In this document: positions 35,056 to 45,484 of the stretch, piece by piece
Numbering within the stretch: the stretch's first letter is position 1
Layout of the letters: every line of letters starts with the position of its first letter
NCBI RefSeq assembly: GCF_004341885.1
Contig: NZ_SLVX01000018.1
Span: 1-64,000 of the forward strand
DNA length: 64,000 bases
Direction: 5' to 3'
Origin: Shinella granuli
GTDB taxonomy: Bacteria; Pseudomonadota; Alphaproteobacteria; Rhizobiales; Rhizobiaceae
The notes under the pieces: generated by a model
What the model was told of the DNA's origin: nothing
Seen by the model: only the letters and a program-made list of their open reading frames with translations
The model's database searches: none
Made by a program: the position numbers and the translations under genes

Positions 35056-35979
35056 ATGCTTGTCGACGACGTACCGCATCGGCGGGTGCATCGCTGGACA
35101 CATTTGCGCCAGCACTTGGCAGGCTACGGTTTTCTGTCGCCCTGGTTGCTCGGTTTCTTCGTCCTCACGCTCGGCCCGGCGGCCTCGTCTCTTTACCTGT
35201 CGCTGACCGACTACGGCCTCATGTCCGCGCCGCGCTGGGTCGGTGCCGACAACTATATGCAGATCGCCACAAGTGATCCGCGCTTCCGCGCCGCCATGAA
35301 CGTCACCTTCACCTATGTACTGCTCTCGGTTCCGCTGAAGCTCGTCTTCGCGCTGGCGGTCGCGATCCTGCTGAACAGAGGACTGCGTGGGCTGAACTGG
35401 TTTCGCGCAATCTTCTATCTGCCCTCCCTGATCGGCGGCTCGGTTGCCATTGCCGTGTTGTGGCGGCAGGTCTTTGCCGGCGACGGCATTCTCAACCAGG
35501 TCCTGATGGCGCTCTTCAGCTACGAGGGGCCGAGCTGGATCGCCAATCCCTCGACCTCGATCTATACGCTGATCGCGCTTGCCGTCTGGCAGTTCGGTTC
35601 CTCCATGATCATCTTTCTTGCCGGGCTGCGGCAGATCCCGCAGGATATGTATGAAGCTGCCAGCATCGACGGCGCCGGCCGCAGCCGCCAGTTCTTCAAG
35701 ATCACGCTGCCGCTCCTGACGCCGGTCATCTTCTTCAATGCCGTGATCCTGACGATCGACGCCTTCAAGGCCTTCACCCCGGCCTTCGTCATCAGCGACG
35801 GCACGGGCGGGCCGATCGATTCGACGCTGTTCTACACGCTCTACCTCTACCAGGAAGCGTTCACGAACTTCCGCTTCGGCTATGCGTCTGCTCTCGCCTG
35901 GGTGCTGGTCGCGATCATCGCGGCGTTCACGGCCCTTTCCTTCCTCTCCGCAAAATACTGGGTGCACTACGATGACTGA
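35056..35979 (+). CDS. Carbohydrate ABC transporter permease (MalF/UgpA type)
   Basis: 307 residues with six membrane segments. The first is GFLSPWLLGFFVLTLGPAA near 27-45; the ATPase-coupling EAA loop reads EAASIDGAGRSRQFFKITLP near 205-224. A GAGAGGAGG site precedes the ATG. Its last 8 bases overlap the second permease. It probably imports the unsaturated oligosaccharide or uronide cleaved by the GH88 enzyme. Confidence 0.92.
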   Translation: MLVDDVPHRRVHRWTHLRQHLAGYGFLSPWLLGFFVLTLGPAASSLYLSLTDYGLMSAPRWVGADNYMQIATSDPRFRAAMNVTFTYVLLSVPLKLVFALAVAILLNRGLRGLNWFRAIFYLPSLIGGSVAIAVLWRQVFAGDGILNQVLMALFSYEGPSWIANPSTSIYTLIALAVWQFGSSMIIFLAGLRQIPQDMYEAASIDGAGRSRQFFKITLPLLTPVIFFNAVILTIDAFKAFTPAFVISDGTGGPIDSTLFYTLYLYQEAFTNFRFGYASALAWVLVAIIAAFTALSFLSAKYWVHYDD

Positions 35980-36832
35980 GACCACCGTGGACGCCACCGG
36001 ATCTTCGCCCTTGCTGCGCGCCTTCGCCTATGCGGCTGTTCTCGCCGTCAGCTTCGTGATGCTCTATCCGTTGCTGTGGATGGTCTCCAGCTCGTTCAAG
36101 CCGGAAAACGAGATCTTTTCCACCACCTCGCTGATCCCGGAAACCTTCACCACCGATGCCTATCGGCGCGGCTGGAACGGGCTGAGCGTCAGCTTCGGCT
36201 GGATGTTCCTGAACTCGACCGTCATTGCGCTTCTGGCCGTCGTGGGCAATCTCGTTTCCTGCTCGATGGCGGCCTATGCCTTCACGCGCCTGCAGTTCAA
36301 GGGCCGGAGCTTCTGGTTCGCCCTGATGCTGGGCACCATGATGCTGCCCCAGCATGCGGTGCTGATCCCGCAATATCTGATGTTCCTGAACTTCGGCTGG
36401 GTGAACACGATCCTGCCGCTGGTCGTGCCGAAATTCCTCGCGATCGATGCCTTCTTCATCTTCCTGATGATCCAGTTCTTTCGCGGCATCCCGCGCGATC
36501 TCGACGAGGCGGCGGTGATGGACGGCGCGGGGCCGCTGCGCATCTTCTTCAAGATCATCCTTCCGCTGTCCACCCCGGTCCTGGCCACGGCCGCCGTCTT
36601 CTCCTTCATCTGGACCTGGGACGATTTCTTCGCACCGCTGATCTATCTGAACGACATCGAGAAATACACCGCCCAGCTCGGGCTGCGCACCTTCGTCGAT
36701 GCCACCGCCCAGTCCGACTGGGGTGCCCTGTTGGCGATGTCCACCCTGACCATCCTGCCGATCTTCATTCTCTTCGTCGTGTTCCAGCGCCTTCTCATCG
36801 AGGGTATCGCGACGACCGGCATGAAGCGTTGA
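35972..36832 (+). CDS. Carbohydrate ABC transporter permease (MalG/UgpE type)
   Basis: 286 residues, six membrane segments; the EAA loop reads EAAVMDGAGPLRIFFKIILP. The protein ends with TGMKR, the usual C-terminus of MalG-type permeases. The start lies within the end of the first permease gene (overlap of 8 bases), so the two are co-translated. Confidence 0.92.
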   Translation: MTETTVDATGSSPLLRAFAYAAVLAVSFVMLYPLLWMVSSSFKPENEIFSTTSLIPETFTTDAYRRGWNGLSVSFGWMFLNSTVIALLAVVGNLVSCSMAAYAFTRLQFKGRSFWFALMLGTMMLPQHAVLIPQYLMFLNFGWVNTILPLVVPKFLAIDAFFIFLMIQFFRGIPRDLDEAAVMDGAGPLRIFFKIILPLSTPVLATAAVFSFIWTWDDFFAPLIYLNDIEKYTAQLGLRTFVDATAQSDWGALLAMSTLTILPIFILFVVFQRLLIEGIATTGMKR

Positions 36833-36861
36833 TCGCCCGTTATTCAGAAAGCGAGCATGAC

Positions 36862-37947
<1,086 letters not shown>

Positions 37948-38087
37948 ACCGGACAAGAATTGGTCTGCCAAGCCAACACCATTCTGCGAGCCCGACAAAG
38001 AGCCCGCCGCCTCCATTGCGTGTCTTCCGCCGCGCGCCTCCCGTGTGGAGGTTCGCAAGCCGATCCCTTTCATCGAGAGAACAATCC

Positions 38088-39374
38088 ATGCTGAACCGAC
38101 GCACCTTCCTTCAGAAAACTCTTGCTTTCGGCGCGGCCGCCGCCGTTTCGCATCTTCCCGCGCGTGCCGCCTGGGCGAACGAGCGCGACATGCGGCTGTT
38201 CTGGTTCGGCTCGCCCGGGCGCGCCGAGCGGACGCTTGCCGTCGCCAGGCTGTTCGAGGGCGCCAATCCCGGCGTGCGCATCCTGGGCGAGGTCGGCGGA
38301 AACGACTATTGGTCGAAGCTCACGACCATGCTGGCCGGTGGCAATGCGCCCGACATCTTCCAGTTGGAGCCGGGACGGTTTGCCGACTATGCCGGGCGGG
38401 GGACGATGGTCCCGCTCGACGACTATCTCGGCCGCACCATACGGACGGACCGGCTGTTGCCGGGTACGATGAAGCTCGGAACGGTGGCGGGCAAGGTGGC
38501 CGGACTGCCGCTTTCAAACAACGCCTTCGCCCTGCTCTACGACACCGAGGCGTTCGAAAAAACGGGCCTGACGCCGCCCGGGCGCGGCACGACCTGGGAT
38601 GACTTTGCCCGCCTCTGCATCGAGATGACCAAGGCGCTCGGCAAGAAAGGCGTCTGGGCTGTCGGCAATGCCGCACGCTACAGCTATGCGCTCGAAGCGT
38701 TCCTGGTGCAGCGCGGCAAGCGCCTTTATGGCGAGGATGGCCAGATCGGCTTCGATGTGGAGGATGCCACGGACTGGTACGGCTATTGGGAGAGCCTCGC
38801 CGCCAATGGTGGATGCGTATCGGCGGAAGTGCAGGCGCTCGACAAGAACCAGATCGATTCCAATCCGATGAGCCGGGGGCATGCCGTCATGGCCATTGCT
38901 TTCTCGAACATGCTCGTCGCCTATCAGGCGCTGCAGAAGAACCCGGTCGGAATAACCAATCTGCCGGTGTCCGAGGTCGGCGGGCGGTCGGGCTTGTTCT
39001 ATCGCGCGGGGCTTCATTTCGGCATTGCCCGAAATGCGCCGGACCCTGAACTCGCCGCGAAGTTTCTCGACTTCTTCATCAACGATGTCGAAGCCGGCAA
39101 GATTCTCGGTGTCGAGCGCGGGGTGCCGATCAACCTCGATGTCCGTACCGCCGTGGCGCCGACATTGGACGATGTCCAGAAGCGGTCCTTCGATTATGTC
39201 GAATCCATCGCTGATTTCGTGGGCGATTTCCCGGCGCAGGTGCCGGTCGGGGCATCGGAACTGGAGGATCGGGTCTATCGAACGGTCGCAGACCGCCTGG
39301 CCTTCGGCCAGATTTCCGCCGCGGAAGCAGGGCAGGAGCTGGTTTCGGCAGCTCAGGCAATCCTGTCCCGCTAG
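38088..39374 (+). CDS. Carbohydrate ABC transporter substrate-binding protein with Tat-like signal
   Basis: 428 residues. The N-terminus NRRTFLQKTLAFGAAAAVSH is a twin-arginine-type signal, cut near AWAN. The mature part is the type II fold of family 1 solute-binding proteins (MRLFWFGSPGRAERTLAVAR, GGNAPDIFQLEPGRFADYA). It is the last gene of the importer operon, 140 bases after the ATPase; that gap holds no gene, and the ribosome site (GAGAGAA) is modest. It probably binds the oligosaccharide or uronide processed by the GH88 enzyme. Confidence 0.9.
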   Translation: MLNRRTFLQKTLAFGAAAAVSHLPARAAWANERDMRLFWFGSPGRAERTLAVARLFEGANPGVRILGEVGGNDYWSKLTTMLAGGNAPDIFQLEPGRFADYAGRGTMVPLDDYLGRTIRTDRLLPGTMKLGTVAGKVAGLPLSNNAFALLYDTEAFEKTGLTPPGRGTTWDDFARLCIEMTKALGKKGVWAVGNAARYSYALEAFLVQRGKRLYGEDGQIGFDVEDATDWYGYWESLAANGGCVSAEVQALDKNQIDSNPMSRGHAVMAIAFSNMLVAYQALQKNPVGITNLPVSEVGGRSGLFYRAGLHFGIARNAPDPELAAKFLDFFINDVEAGKILGVERGVPINLDVRTAVAPTLDDVQKRSFDYVESIADFVGDFPAQVPVGASELEDRVYRTVADRLAFGQISAAEAGQELVSAAQAILSR

Positions 39375-39385
39375 CGGCGCTTCCA

Positions 39386-39415
39386 GCCGGGCTGAATGGC
39401 GACGTTCAGCCCGGC
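39386..39415. terminator. Hairpin between convergent importer and phnY genes
   Basis: GCCGGGCTGAA, loop TGGCGACG, TTCAGCCCGGC: a perfect 11-bp stem, 12 bases after the binding-protein stop and 18 bases from the end of the convergent phnY gene. Confidence 0.65.
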
Positions 39416-39433
39416 AACGTGGATGTCATCCTG

Positions 39434-40888
39434 TCACCAGGGCAAGGAGAACGTCTTGACGTTCGTATAGGATTTCATCGCCTCGATGACGCCTTCCTTG
39501 TAGCCGTTGCCGGAATCCTTGATGCCGCCGAAGGGGGACATCTCGATACGATAGCCCGGCACTTCCCATATGTTCACCGTGCCGACTTCAAGGCCTGCTA
39601 TGTATTTCTGCATGCGGCGGAAGTCATTGGTGCAGACGCCGGAGGAAAGGCCGAAGGCCGTGGAGTTCGAGAGCGCGATCAGGGCATCGTCGTCGTCAGG
39701 TGCCCGGATGATCGGAACGATAGGCCCGAAGGTCTCCTCCATGACGAGCTCGCAGGAATGGGGGACGCGGTCGACGACGATCGGCGGCAGCAGCGCACCT
39801 TGCCGGCCCGGGTGATAGAGGATCTCGGCGCCCGCTTCGGCGGCCATGTGCACCCGCTTTTCGAAGAGGGCCGCGGCCCGTTCGTGCACCACGGTGCCGA
39901 GCTGGGTCGTGCGGTCCATGGGATCGCCGAACCTGATCGCCTTCGCCCGCTCCAGCACCTTCGGCACGAAGCGGTCGGCAACGCGCTCCTGGCACAGGAT
40001 GCGCTTGACGGCCGTGCAGCGCTGGCCTGAATTCTTCGTCGCACCGGCCACGGCGAGGTCCGCCGCCCAGGCGAGATCGTCGTCCGAGAGGTCGTTGAGG
40101 ATGATCAGCGGATCGTTGCCGCCGAGTTCCAGAACCTGGCGCCTGTAGCCCGCCTTCGAGGCGATCAGCTTGCCGACCGGAACCCCGCCGGTGAAGGTGA
40201 TGAGGTCGATATTGGGATTGGTGATCATCTCGTCGCCGATATCGCCCGGCCAGCCGGTGACGACGGAGAGCATTTCCGGGGGCAGGCCCGCTTCGTAGAG
40301 GATGTCGGCGAGCACGAGAGCGGTGATCGGCGTCAGTTCCGTCGGCTTGACCACCACGCAATTGTTGGTGGCGATCGCCGGCGCGATCTTGTGCGAGACC
40401 ATGTTGAGCGGGTGGTTGAAGGGCGTGATCGCCGAAATCGCCTTCAATGGCTCGCGTGTGGTGAAGATCTTGCGCGCCTTGCCATGGGGCGTGAGGTCGC
40501 AGGAGAAGATCTCGCCGTCGTCATGGATGCACATCTGCCCCGAGAGCGTGAAGACATCGAAGGCGCGGCCCACTTCGTAAAGCGAGTCCTGCTTGGAAAT
40601 GCCGAGTTCCAGCGTGACGAGATCTGATATCTCCTCCTTCCGGGCGTTCAGCAGTTCCGCCGTGCGCAGCAGGATGCGCTGCCGCTCGTAGCGCGTCAGC
40701 GTCGGCTTGTAGCTGGCCGCGATCTCGAAGGCCTTGCGGGCATGCTCGGCGCCGCCCGCCGGCACGGTGCCGATCACCGTGTCGGTATAGGGATAGCGCA
40801 CCTCGACGGCGCCTTCTGCATCGACATGCTTGCCGGCGATGCGCATCGGTTCGTGAGGGACTTTTATGGCTGTCTCGGGGCGGGTCAC
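39434..40888 (-). CDS. phnY: Phosphonoacetaldehyde dehydrogenase
   Basis: 484 residues from a GTG. Counted from there, the catalytic Cys is residue 291 ([11 protein letters not shown]), the same number as in S. meliloti PhnY. Asn158 (PFNHP) and Glu254 (LELGGND) are also in place. PhnY oxidises phosphonoacetaldehyde to phosphonoacetate with NAD. The GTG at 40888 has CAGGAG 7 bases before it. It lies 34 bases downstream of phnA in a phnA-phnY operon; phnW, which makes the aldehyde from 2-aminoethylphosphonate in S. meliloti, is absent here. Confidence 0.92.
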   Translation of the reverse strand: MTRPETAIKVPHEPMRIAGKHVDAEGAVEVRYPYTDTVIGTVPAGGAEHARKAFEIAASYKPTLTRYERQRILLRTAELLNARKEEISDLVTLELGISKQDSLYEVGRAFDVFTLSGQMCIHDDGEIFSCDLTPHGKARKIFTTREPLKAISAITPFNHPLNMVSHKIAPAIATNNCVVVKPTELTPITALVLADILYEAGLPPEMLSVVTGWPGDIGDEMITNPNIDLITFTGGVPVGKLIASKAGYRRQVLELGGNDPLIILNDLSDDDLAWAADLAVAGATKNSGQRCTAVKRILCQERVADRFVPKVLERAKAIRFGDPMDRTTQLGTVVHERAAALFEKRVHMAAEAGAEILYHPGRQGALLPPIVVDRVPHSCELVMEETFGPIVPIIRAPDDDDALIALSNSTAFGLSSGVCTNDFRRMQKYIAGLEVGTVNIWEVPGYRIEMSPFGGIKDSGNGYKEGVIEAMKSYTNVKTFSLPW

Positions 40889-40922
40889 GGCTTGCTCCTG
40901 TTCGCGAAAAGGGCGGGCAACA

Positions 40923-42191
40923 TCAGGCTTTCCGGTCGGCCTGCGCCGCAGCCGTGACGGCATAATAGAAGGCGTCGAAGTTGCGCAGCGCGGGCGCGTA
41001 GGGCTGGTCGGGCAGCACCCGGTTGGTGATGAAGGGCACGGCCTGCTCCGTCAGGCCGCCATGGGAACGAAGCGGTTCGTTGAGGGCGGCCAGGTCATGC
41101 CGGTGCTCGCTGGTGCCGATCGTCTTGTTCTCCGAGGAAAGCATGACGATATCGCCCATGCGGTCCTCCGGCAGTTCGAAGGTGCGGCAGGCCTCCTCGC
41201 GGCCGAGGACGAGGTAGATGCCGTTGACCGCCCGCAGCCGCTTCATGATGGCTTCCCGGTCTGCGCCCTCCGGCAGGTAGGCGGTGGCGAAGGAACCGAG
41301 TGCGCCGTGATGCACGACATAGGGGTCGGTGATCGGCAGGATGACACGGGCGACATCCTTGCCGAGCCATTCGTCGAACAGGTCCTGGACGTAGACGACA
41401 TCCGGCGACCCGTCCGCCTTGTGCTTCGGCTTCATGCCGTGGTCGGCCGTCACCACGATCGCCGCGCCGAGCGCGTCGAGCTCGGTCAGGTACTTATCGA
41501 ACATCTCGTAGAAGTCGTTCGCCTGCTTCACGCCCGGCGCATATTTGTGCTGCACGTAGTCGGTGGTGGTCAGGTACATGACATCCGGGCGGAACTCCTT
41601 GAGGAGCTTGACACCGGCGGCGAAGACGAATTCGGAGAGCTCGGCCGAATAGACCTCCGGTACGGGGCGGCCAAGCCACTCGGACGCATTGTCGAGCCCG
41701 TTTGCCGCCTTCGTGGTCGTGTCGGCCTTTTCCGAGGAGAAGCAGATCGCGCGGCCTTCGCCATAGGCAAGGCCATGGCCGAGCAGGGCACGTAGCTTGT
41801 CCTTCGCCGTCACCACCGCCACCTTGGCGCCGGCGTCGTAGAAGGCCTTGAAGATGGTGGGTGCACGCAAGAACTTCGGGTCGTTCATCATCACCTCCTC
41901 GCCCGTCGCCGGGTTGTAGAGGTAATTGCCGCAGATGCCGTGCACGGCTGGCGGACGGCCGGTGGCGATCGAAAGGTTGTTGGGATTGGTGAAGCTCGGA
42001 ATGACGCTGTGGGCGGTGCGCACGGTGCCGGTCTTGCACATGCGCTCCAGGGTCGGCATCAGGCCGGCCTTGATGGCCTCGTCGAGATAGGCCGGCTCGC
42101 AGCCGTCGAGGCAGATGGCGATGGCCGGCACCTTGGGCCAGGGATAGGCGCGGCCATTGGCGGTGACGGTGACGGGCGACATCTGGTTCAT
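40923..42191 (-). CDS. phnA: Phosphonoacetate hydrolase
   Basis: 422 residues, alkaline-phosphatase superfamily. Zinc ligand Asp29 (CLDGCEP) and the nucleophile Thr68 (PSFTNPNN) match the numbering of the S. meliloti enzyme. Further metal ligands lie in [23 protein letters not shown] and SHGGLTE. PhnA splits phosphonoacetate into acetate and phosphate. GGAAGGACC lies before the ATG. It is the first gene of phnA-phnY and needs no C-P lyase, so the route would give both carbon and phosphate. Confidence 0.95.
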   Translation of the reverse strand: MNQMSPVTVTANGRAYPWPKVPAIAICLDGCEPAYLDEAIKAGLMPTLERMCKTGTVRTAHSVIPSFTNPNNLSIATGRPPAVHGICGNYLYNPATGEEVMMNDPKFLRAPTIFKAFYDAGAKVAVVTAKDKLRALLGHGLAYGEGRAICFSSEKADTTTKAANGLDNASEWLGRPVPEVYSAELSEFVFAAGVKLLKEFRPDVMYLTTTDYVQHKYAPGVKQANDFYEMFDKYLTELDALGAAIVVTADHGMKPKHKADGSPDVVYVQDLFDEWLGKDVARVILPITDPYVVHHGALGSFATAYLPEGADREAIMKRLRAVNGIYLVLGREEACRTFELPEDRMGDIVMLSSENKTIGTSEHRHDLAALNEPLRSHGGLTEQAVPFITNRVLPDQPYAPALRNFDAFYYAVTAAAQADRKA

Positions 42192-42317
42192 GGCGGGCGG
42201 TCCTTCCTTGTGATGAGCGGTCGGCGTCCCGCCGGCCTTGCATTGTCTCCCGCTTTTTCTGACGCAAAGTCATCCATTTGAAAAATTGCAATTATGTATT
42301 TGATCGATAGATCCTGG

Positions 42318-42330
42318 CTATGATTATCCG
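42318..42330. promoter_or_regulatory. Candidate LysR site upstream of phnA
   Basis: CTATGATTATCCG lies between the LysR stop and phnA, about 130 bases before the phnA start. It differs in one base from the copy at 43219, next to the LysR start. The gap 42192-42348 contains no gene. Confidence 0.5.
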
Positions 42331-42348
42331 ATGTGAGGCGGCCGCGGC

Positions 42349-43215
42349 TTACGGGGTGAGAACCGATTTCATGAAGGCCTCGATCTTCGGCGAATGGCGC
42401 CGTTCCAAGAGGCAGGAGAGGCGATATTCGGTCTGCACCACGGCATCGGAAAAGCGGATCGTGCCGAGGCGCGGATGCGCCACGAATTCGAAATCGGCGA
42501 CGACGCCGATGCCGAGCCCCCGCTCGACCGCCTTCCAGACGCCTTCGCGGCTGCCGATTTCGAGGAAGGGCCTGACCGGGACATTCGCTTTCAGGGCCGC
42601 CTGCTCCAAAGCGCGTCGCGTCGTCGATCCCACTTCCCGCAGGATCAGCGGTTGGCCGGCGAGTTCCGCGATGGAGACCTCGTCGCGCCCGTACCAGGGG
42701 TGCTCGACATTGACGAAGACGACGACGTCATGGGTGCTGAACGGCACGGATGCGATCCGCGGATCGTCCACGGCATGCGCCAGGATGGCGACGTCGGATT
42801 CCAGATCGAGAACCCTCTGCAGGGTCTGGTCGGAGTTGCCGAGCAGCATGCTGACCTTGATCGAGGGATATTTTGCAAGAAACCGCGCGACCATCTCCGT
42901 CGCATGGAACGGCCCCACGGCGGCAAGGCGCAACATGCCGGTTTCGAGCTTGCCACTGCTCAACAGAAGCTCCTCTGCTTCCTCATGCAGCGTCATGATG
43001 CGTTTCGTCACGTCGAAGAGCGCCGCCCCCGTCTCAGAGAGCTCGATGCGCCGTCCGCGGCGCACGATCAGCTCGACGCCGTAACGCTCCTCCAACTCCT
43101 TTACCTGTGTGGTAACAGTCGGCTGGCTGATGTTGAGGGCGTCTGCGGCCGCAGTGAAACCGCGGTTTTCAGCCACGGCGTGGAAGGAGCGGAGATGCGT
43201 GAATACTATAGCCAT
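42349..43215 (-). CDS. LysR family transcriptional regulator of the phosphonate genes
   Basis: 288 residues. The N-terminal winged helix reads MAIVFTHLRSFHAVAENRG, then ADALNISQPTVTTQVKELEE. An effector domain of the usual two-lobe kind follows. It sits between phnA-phnY and the divergent alcohol dehydrogenase/PhnDCE operon, the classic place for a LysR activator of both. The shared 13-base motif at both promoters supports this. Its inducer is probably a pathway phosphonate rather than phosphate starvation, by analogy with other phosphonate-specific LysR proteins; that is inference. Confidence 0.92.
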   Translation of the reverse strand: MAIVFTHLRSFHAVAENRGFTAAADALNISQPTVTTQVKELEERYGVELIVRRGRRIELSETGAALFDVTKRIMTLHEEAEELLLSSGKLETGMLRLAAVGPFHATEMVARFLAKYPSIKVSMLLGNSDQTLQRVLDLESDVAILAHAVDDPRIASVPFSTHDVVVFVNVEHPWYGRDEVSIAELAGQPLILREVGSTTRRALEQAALKANVPVRPFLEIGSREGVWKAVERGLGIGVVADFEFVAHPRLGTIRFSDAVVQTEYRLSCLLERRHSPKIEAFMKSVLTP

Positions 43216-43218
43216 AAT

Positions 43219-43231
43219 CTATGATAATCCG
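43219..43231. promoter_or_regulatory. Candidate LysR site in the LysR / alcohol dehydrogenase divergent promoter
   Basis: CTATGATAATCCG lies 4 bases upstream of the LysR ATG and 80 bases before the alcohol dehydrogenase start. It matches the site at 42318 at 12 of 13 positions. Confidence 0.5.
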
Positions 43232-43310
43232 CAAAGATTTGTATTAGTCAATGGATGGTGGCTTTGTCACAGTGTGTCTGCCAATCAATTTGCAGAACAG
43301 GAAGTCGTCC

Positions 43311-44438
43311 GTGTGGTCCTATCGAAACCCCGTTGATGTCCGTTTTGGCTCCGGCAGCTTCAACCGTCTTGCCGATGCCATCGCTGGCCGCCCCTATGCC
43401 CTGGTCACCTACGGCGATGCCTTCTTCCGAGGGCTTGCCGCACGTCTCGAACAGGCGGCCGGTGCGCCCCTGCTCGTGGTGGACGACATCGCTCCGAACC
43501 CGGACATTGCGCTTCTGGAAGTGCAGACCGCCCGCTTCGCCGGGCTTGCCCGGCAGCCGGAAGTCATCGTGGCGCTCGGCGGCGGCTCCGTCATCGACTC
43601 GGCGAAGGTTTTTGCCGCCGCCCGCGGCGATTTCGCCGCCATGGACGCCTACCTGAAGAAGCGTGCGGGCGCTGAGACGCTCTCCCCCTGGCCGCTGATC
43701 GCCGTGCCGACGACGGCAGGCACGGGCAGCGAAGTCACCTGCTGGGGCACGGTCTGGGACAATGCCGGCGGCGTGAAATACTCGCTCGCCCATCCCGGCC
43801 TCTATCCGGAATATTCGATCGTCGATCCCGAGCTCATGGCCGGAAAACCCCGCGACCTGACGATCCAGACCGGGCTCGATGCCCTGTCGCACTCGCTCGA
43901 AAGCCTTTGGAACCGCAGCGCCAATCCCGTATCGATGGCGCATGCCATTGCCGCGGCCCGCGGCGTGCTCTCCACCCTGCCGCAGCTCGCCGGCGACCTT
44001 GCGAATGTCGAGCTGCGCGCACGCATGGCGCGGGCCGCAACGCTCGCCGGCTTCGCCTTTTCCAACACCAAGACGGCGATCGCCCATTCGCTGTCCTACC
44101 CGATCACGCTGCGCCATGGGGTGCCGCACGGCATCGCCTGCTCCTTCTCGCTCCCGATGATCATCCGCAGCGTCGCCGGGGAGGGCGGCATCTGCGCGGA
44201 GGGCCTGCAGGCGATCTTCGGGGCGGATGCATACAAGACCGCCGACCAGCTGGAGGCCTTCCTGAACGGACTTGGCGTTGCGACGGACCATCGCCACTAC
44301 GGCATCGATGACGCCGAGTGGCGCGACCTGATCACGCTCGCCTTCGACGGGGAGCGCGGACAGAATTTCATCGGCAAGCGGGACGTGCTTCTGGCGATCG
44401 CCGGTGACGGGGGAAGCAGGCAGATGGCAGTGGCATGA
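43311..44438 (+). CDS. Iron-containing alcohol dehydrogenase, phosphonoacetaldehyde reductase-like
   Basis: 375 residues, group III alcohol dehydrogenase. The NAD-binding loop is VALGGGSVIDSAKVFA and the substrate region is VPTTAGTGSEVT. The four iron ligands are present: Asp and His in GLDALSHSLE and two His in LRHGVPHGIACS. The GTG at 43311 has AGGAAG 6 bases before it and is preferred to the ATG at 43251. It is the first gene of the phosphonate importer operon. Related enzymes interconvert phosphonoacetaldehyde and 2-hydroxyethylphosphonate, which here would feed PhnY and PhnA. This function is inferred from context. Confidence 0.83.
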   Translation: MWSYRNPVDVRFGSGSFNRLADAIAGRPYALVTYGDAFFRGLAARLEQAAGAPLLVVDDIAPNPDIALLEVQTARFAGLARQPEVIVALGGGSVIDSAKVFAAARGDFAAMDAYLKKRAGAETLSPWPLIAVPTTAGTGSEVTCWGTVWDNAGGVKYSLAHPGLYPEYSIVDPELMAGKPRDLTIQTGLDALSHSLESLWNRSANPVSMAHAIAAARGVLSTLPQLAGDLANVELRARMARAATLAGFAFSNTKTAIAHSLSYPITLRHGVPHGIACSFSLPMIIRSVAGEGGICAEGLQAIFGADAYKTADQLEAFLNGLGVATDHRHYGIDDAEWRDLITLAFDGERGQNFIGKRDVLLAIAGDGGSRQMAVA

Positions 44439-44504
44439 CCGATTTCTAATTGCCGCGAGCGGAAGGCTCCGGCCGATCGATTGCATTTGTTTTGGGAGGA
44501 ATGA

Positions 44505-45419
44505 ATGACTACTTTGAAACGTACCGTGGCCGGCCTGGCAACGCTGGGAGCGATGATCGCCTACACGGCTTCCGGGGCCCTTGCGGAGGAGTGCAAGAAC
44601 CCCGACACGCTGGTCTTCTCCATCATCCCGACGGAGGAGACGACGCAGGAGCTCGACATTTACAAGCCCCTGCTGGACAAGCTGAAGGAGAAGACCGGCA
44701 AGTCCGTCGAGTTCTTCATGCCGACCTCCTATGCCTCGGTCATCGAAGGCATGGTCAACGGCTGGGTCCAGATCGGCGTTCACGGGCCGAACTCCTATGT
44801 GCTTGCCAAGGAGAAGGACCCGAACCTCGAAGTCTTCGCCACCTATACCAAGACCAAGGGACATTTCCAGGAGGAGGGCCCGGGCTATCGCGCGGTGCTC
44901 GTCGTCAAGGCGGATTCGAAGTTCGACAGCATCGAATCCCTCAAGGGCTCGGTCGTCGGCCTTGCCGATCCGGCCAGCACCTCCGGCAACCTCCTGCCGC
45001 GCATGGTGTTCGGCGAGACGATCGGCACCGGGCCGGAGCTGGAGAAGTATTTCTCCAAGGTCGTCTATACCGGCGGTCATGACCAGTCGGCGCTCGCCGT
45101 CAAGGAGGGCCGTGTCGATGATGCCTTCGTCGCGACGCACCGGCTCGACAACGTCATCGACCGCGGCCTCGCGGCCAAGGAGGATTTCCGGGTGCTCTGG
45201 CAGTCCGACATCATTCCGCAGGATCCGATGGTCTACCGGGGCGATCTCTGCGAGCCGCTGAAGGCCTCCATTCGCGAGGCGTTCCTGACGCTGCACGAGG
45301 ATCCGGCGGCAAAGCCGTTCTTCGACGGCATCGCCTCGACGAAGTTCGTCGCCATGAACGACAGCGACTACGATATCATCCGCAAGCTCGTCGCAGCGGA
45401 AAAGGCGGCAAGCCAGTGA
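44505..45419 (+). CDS. phnD: Phosphonate ABC transporter periplasmic binding protein
   Basis: 304 residues. The signal peptide is TTLKRTVAGLATLGAMIAYT with cleavage near ALAEE. The mature part is the PhnD type (LVFSIIPTEETTQELDIYKP, SYASVIEGMVNGWVQIG, GLADPASTSGNLLPR). GGGAGG precedes the ATG. It is the binding protein of the PhnCEE importer that follows. Given the catabolic genes, the ligand is probably a two-carbon phosphonate. Confidence 0.9.
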   Translation: MTTLKRTVAGLATLGAMIAYTASGALAEECKNPDTLVFSIIPTEETTQELDIYKPLLDKLKEKTGKSVEFFMPTSYASVIEGMVNGWVQIGVHGPNSYVLAKEKDPNLEVFATYTKTKGHFQEEGPGYRAVLVVKADSKFDSIESLKGSVVGLADPASTSGNLLPRMVFGETIGTGPELEKYFSKVVYTGGHDQSALAVKEGRVDDAFVATHRLDNVIDRGLAAKEDFRVLWQSDIIPQDPMVYRGDLCEPLKASIREAFLTLHEDPAAKPFFDGIASTKFVAMNDSDYDIIRKLVAAEKAASQ

Positions 45420-45441
45420 GACACGAAAAGAACATCGCCGA

Positions 45442-45462
45442 GAGCCGCGCGACGCGCGGCTC
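45442..45462 (+). promoter_or_regulatory. Stem-loop between phnD and phnC
   Basis: GAGCCGCGC, loop GAC, GCGCGGCTC: a perfect 9-bp stem starting 22 bases after the phnD stop. It supports an ATG start for phnC at 45485 rather than the GTG at 45416, which would put the stem inside the gene. Confidence 0.55.
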
Positions 45463-45484
45463 CACGGCTGACACGGTGGCGTCC

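Noticed and set aside
45416-45484. GTG start for phnC overlapping the phnD stop
   Set aside because: It would place a strong hairpin (45442-45462) inside the coding region and add about 23 residues without PhnC resemblance; the ATG at 45485 was chosen.
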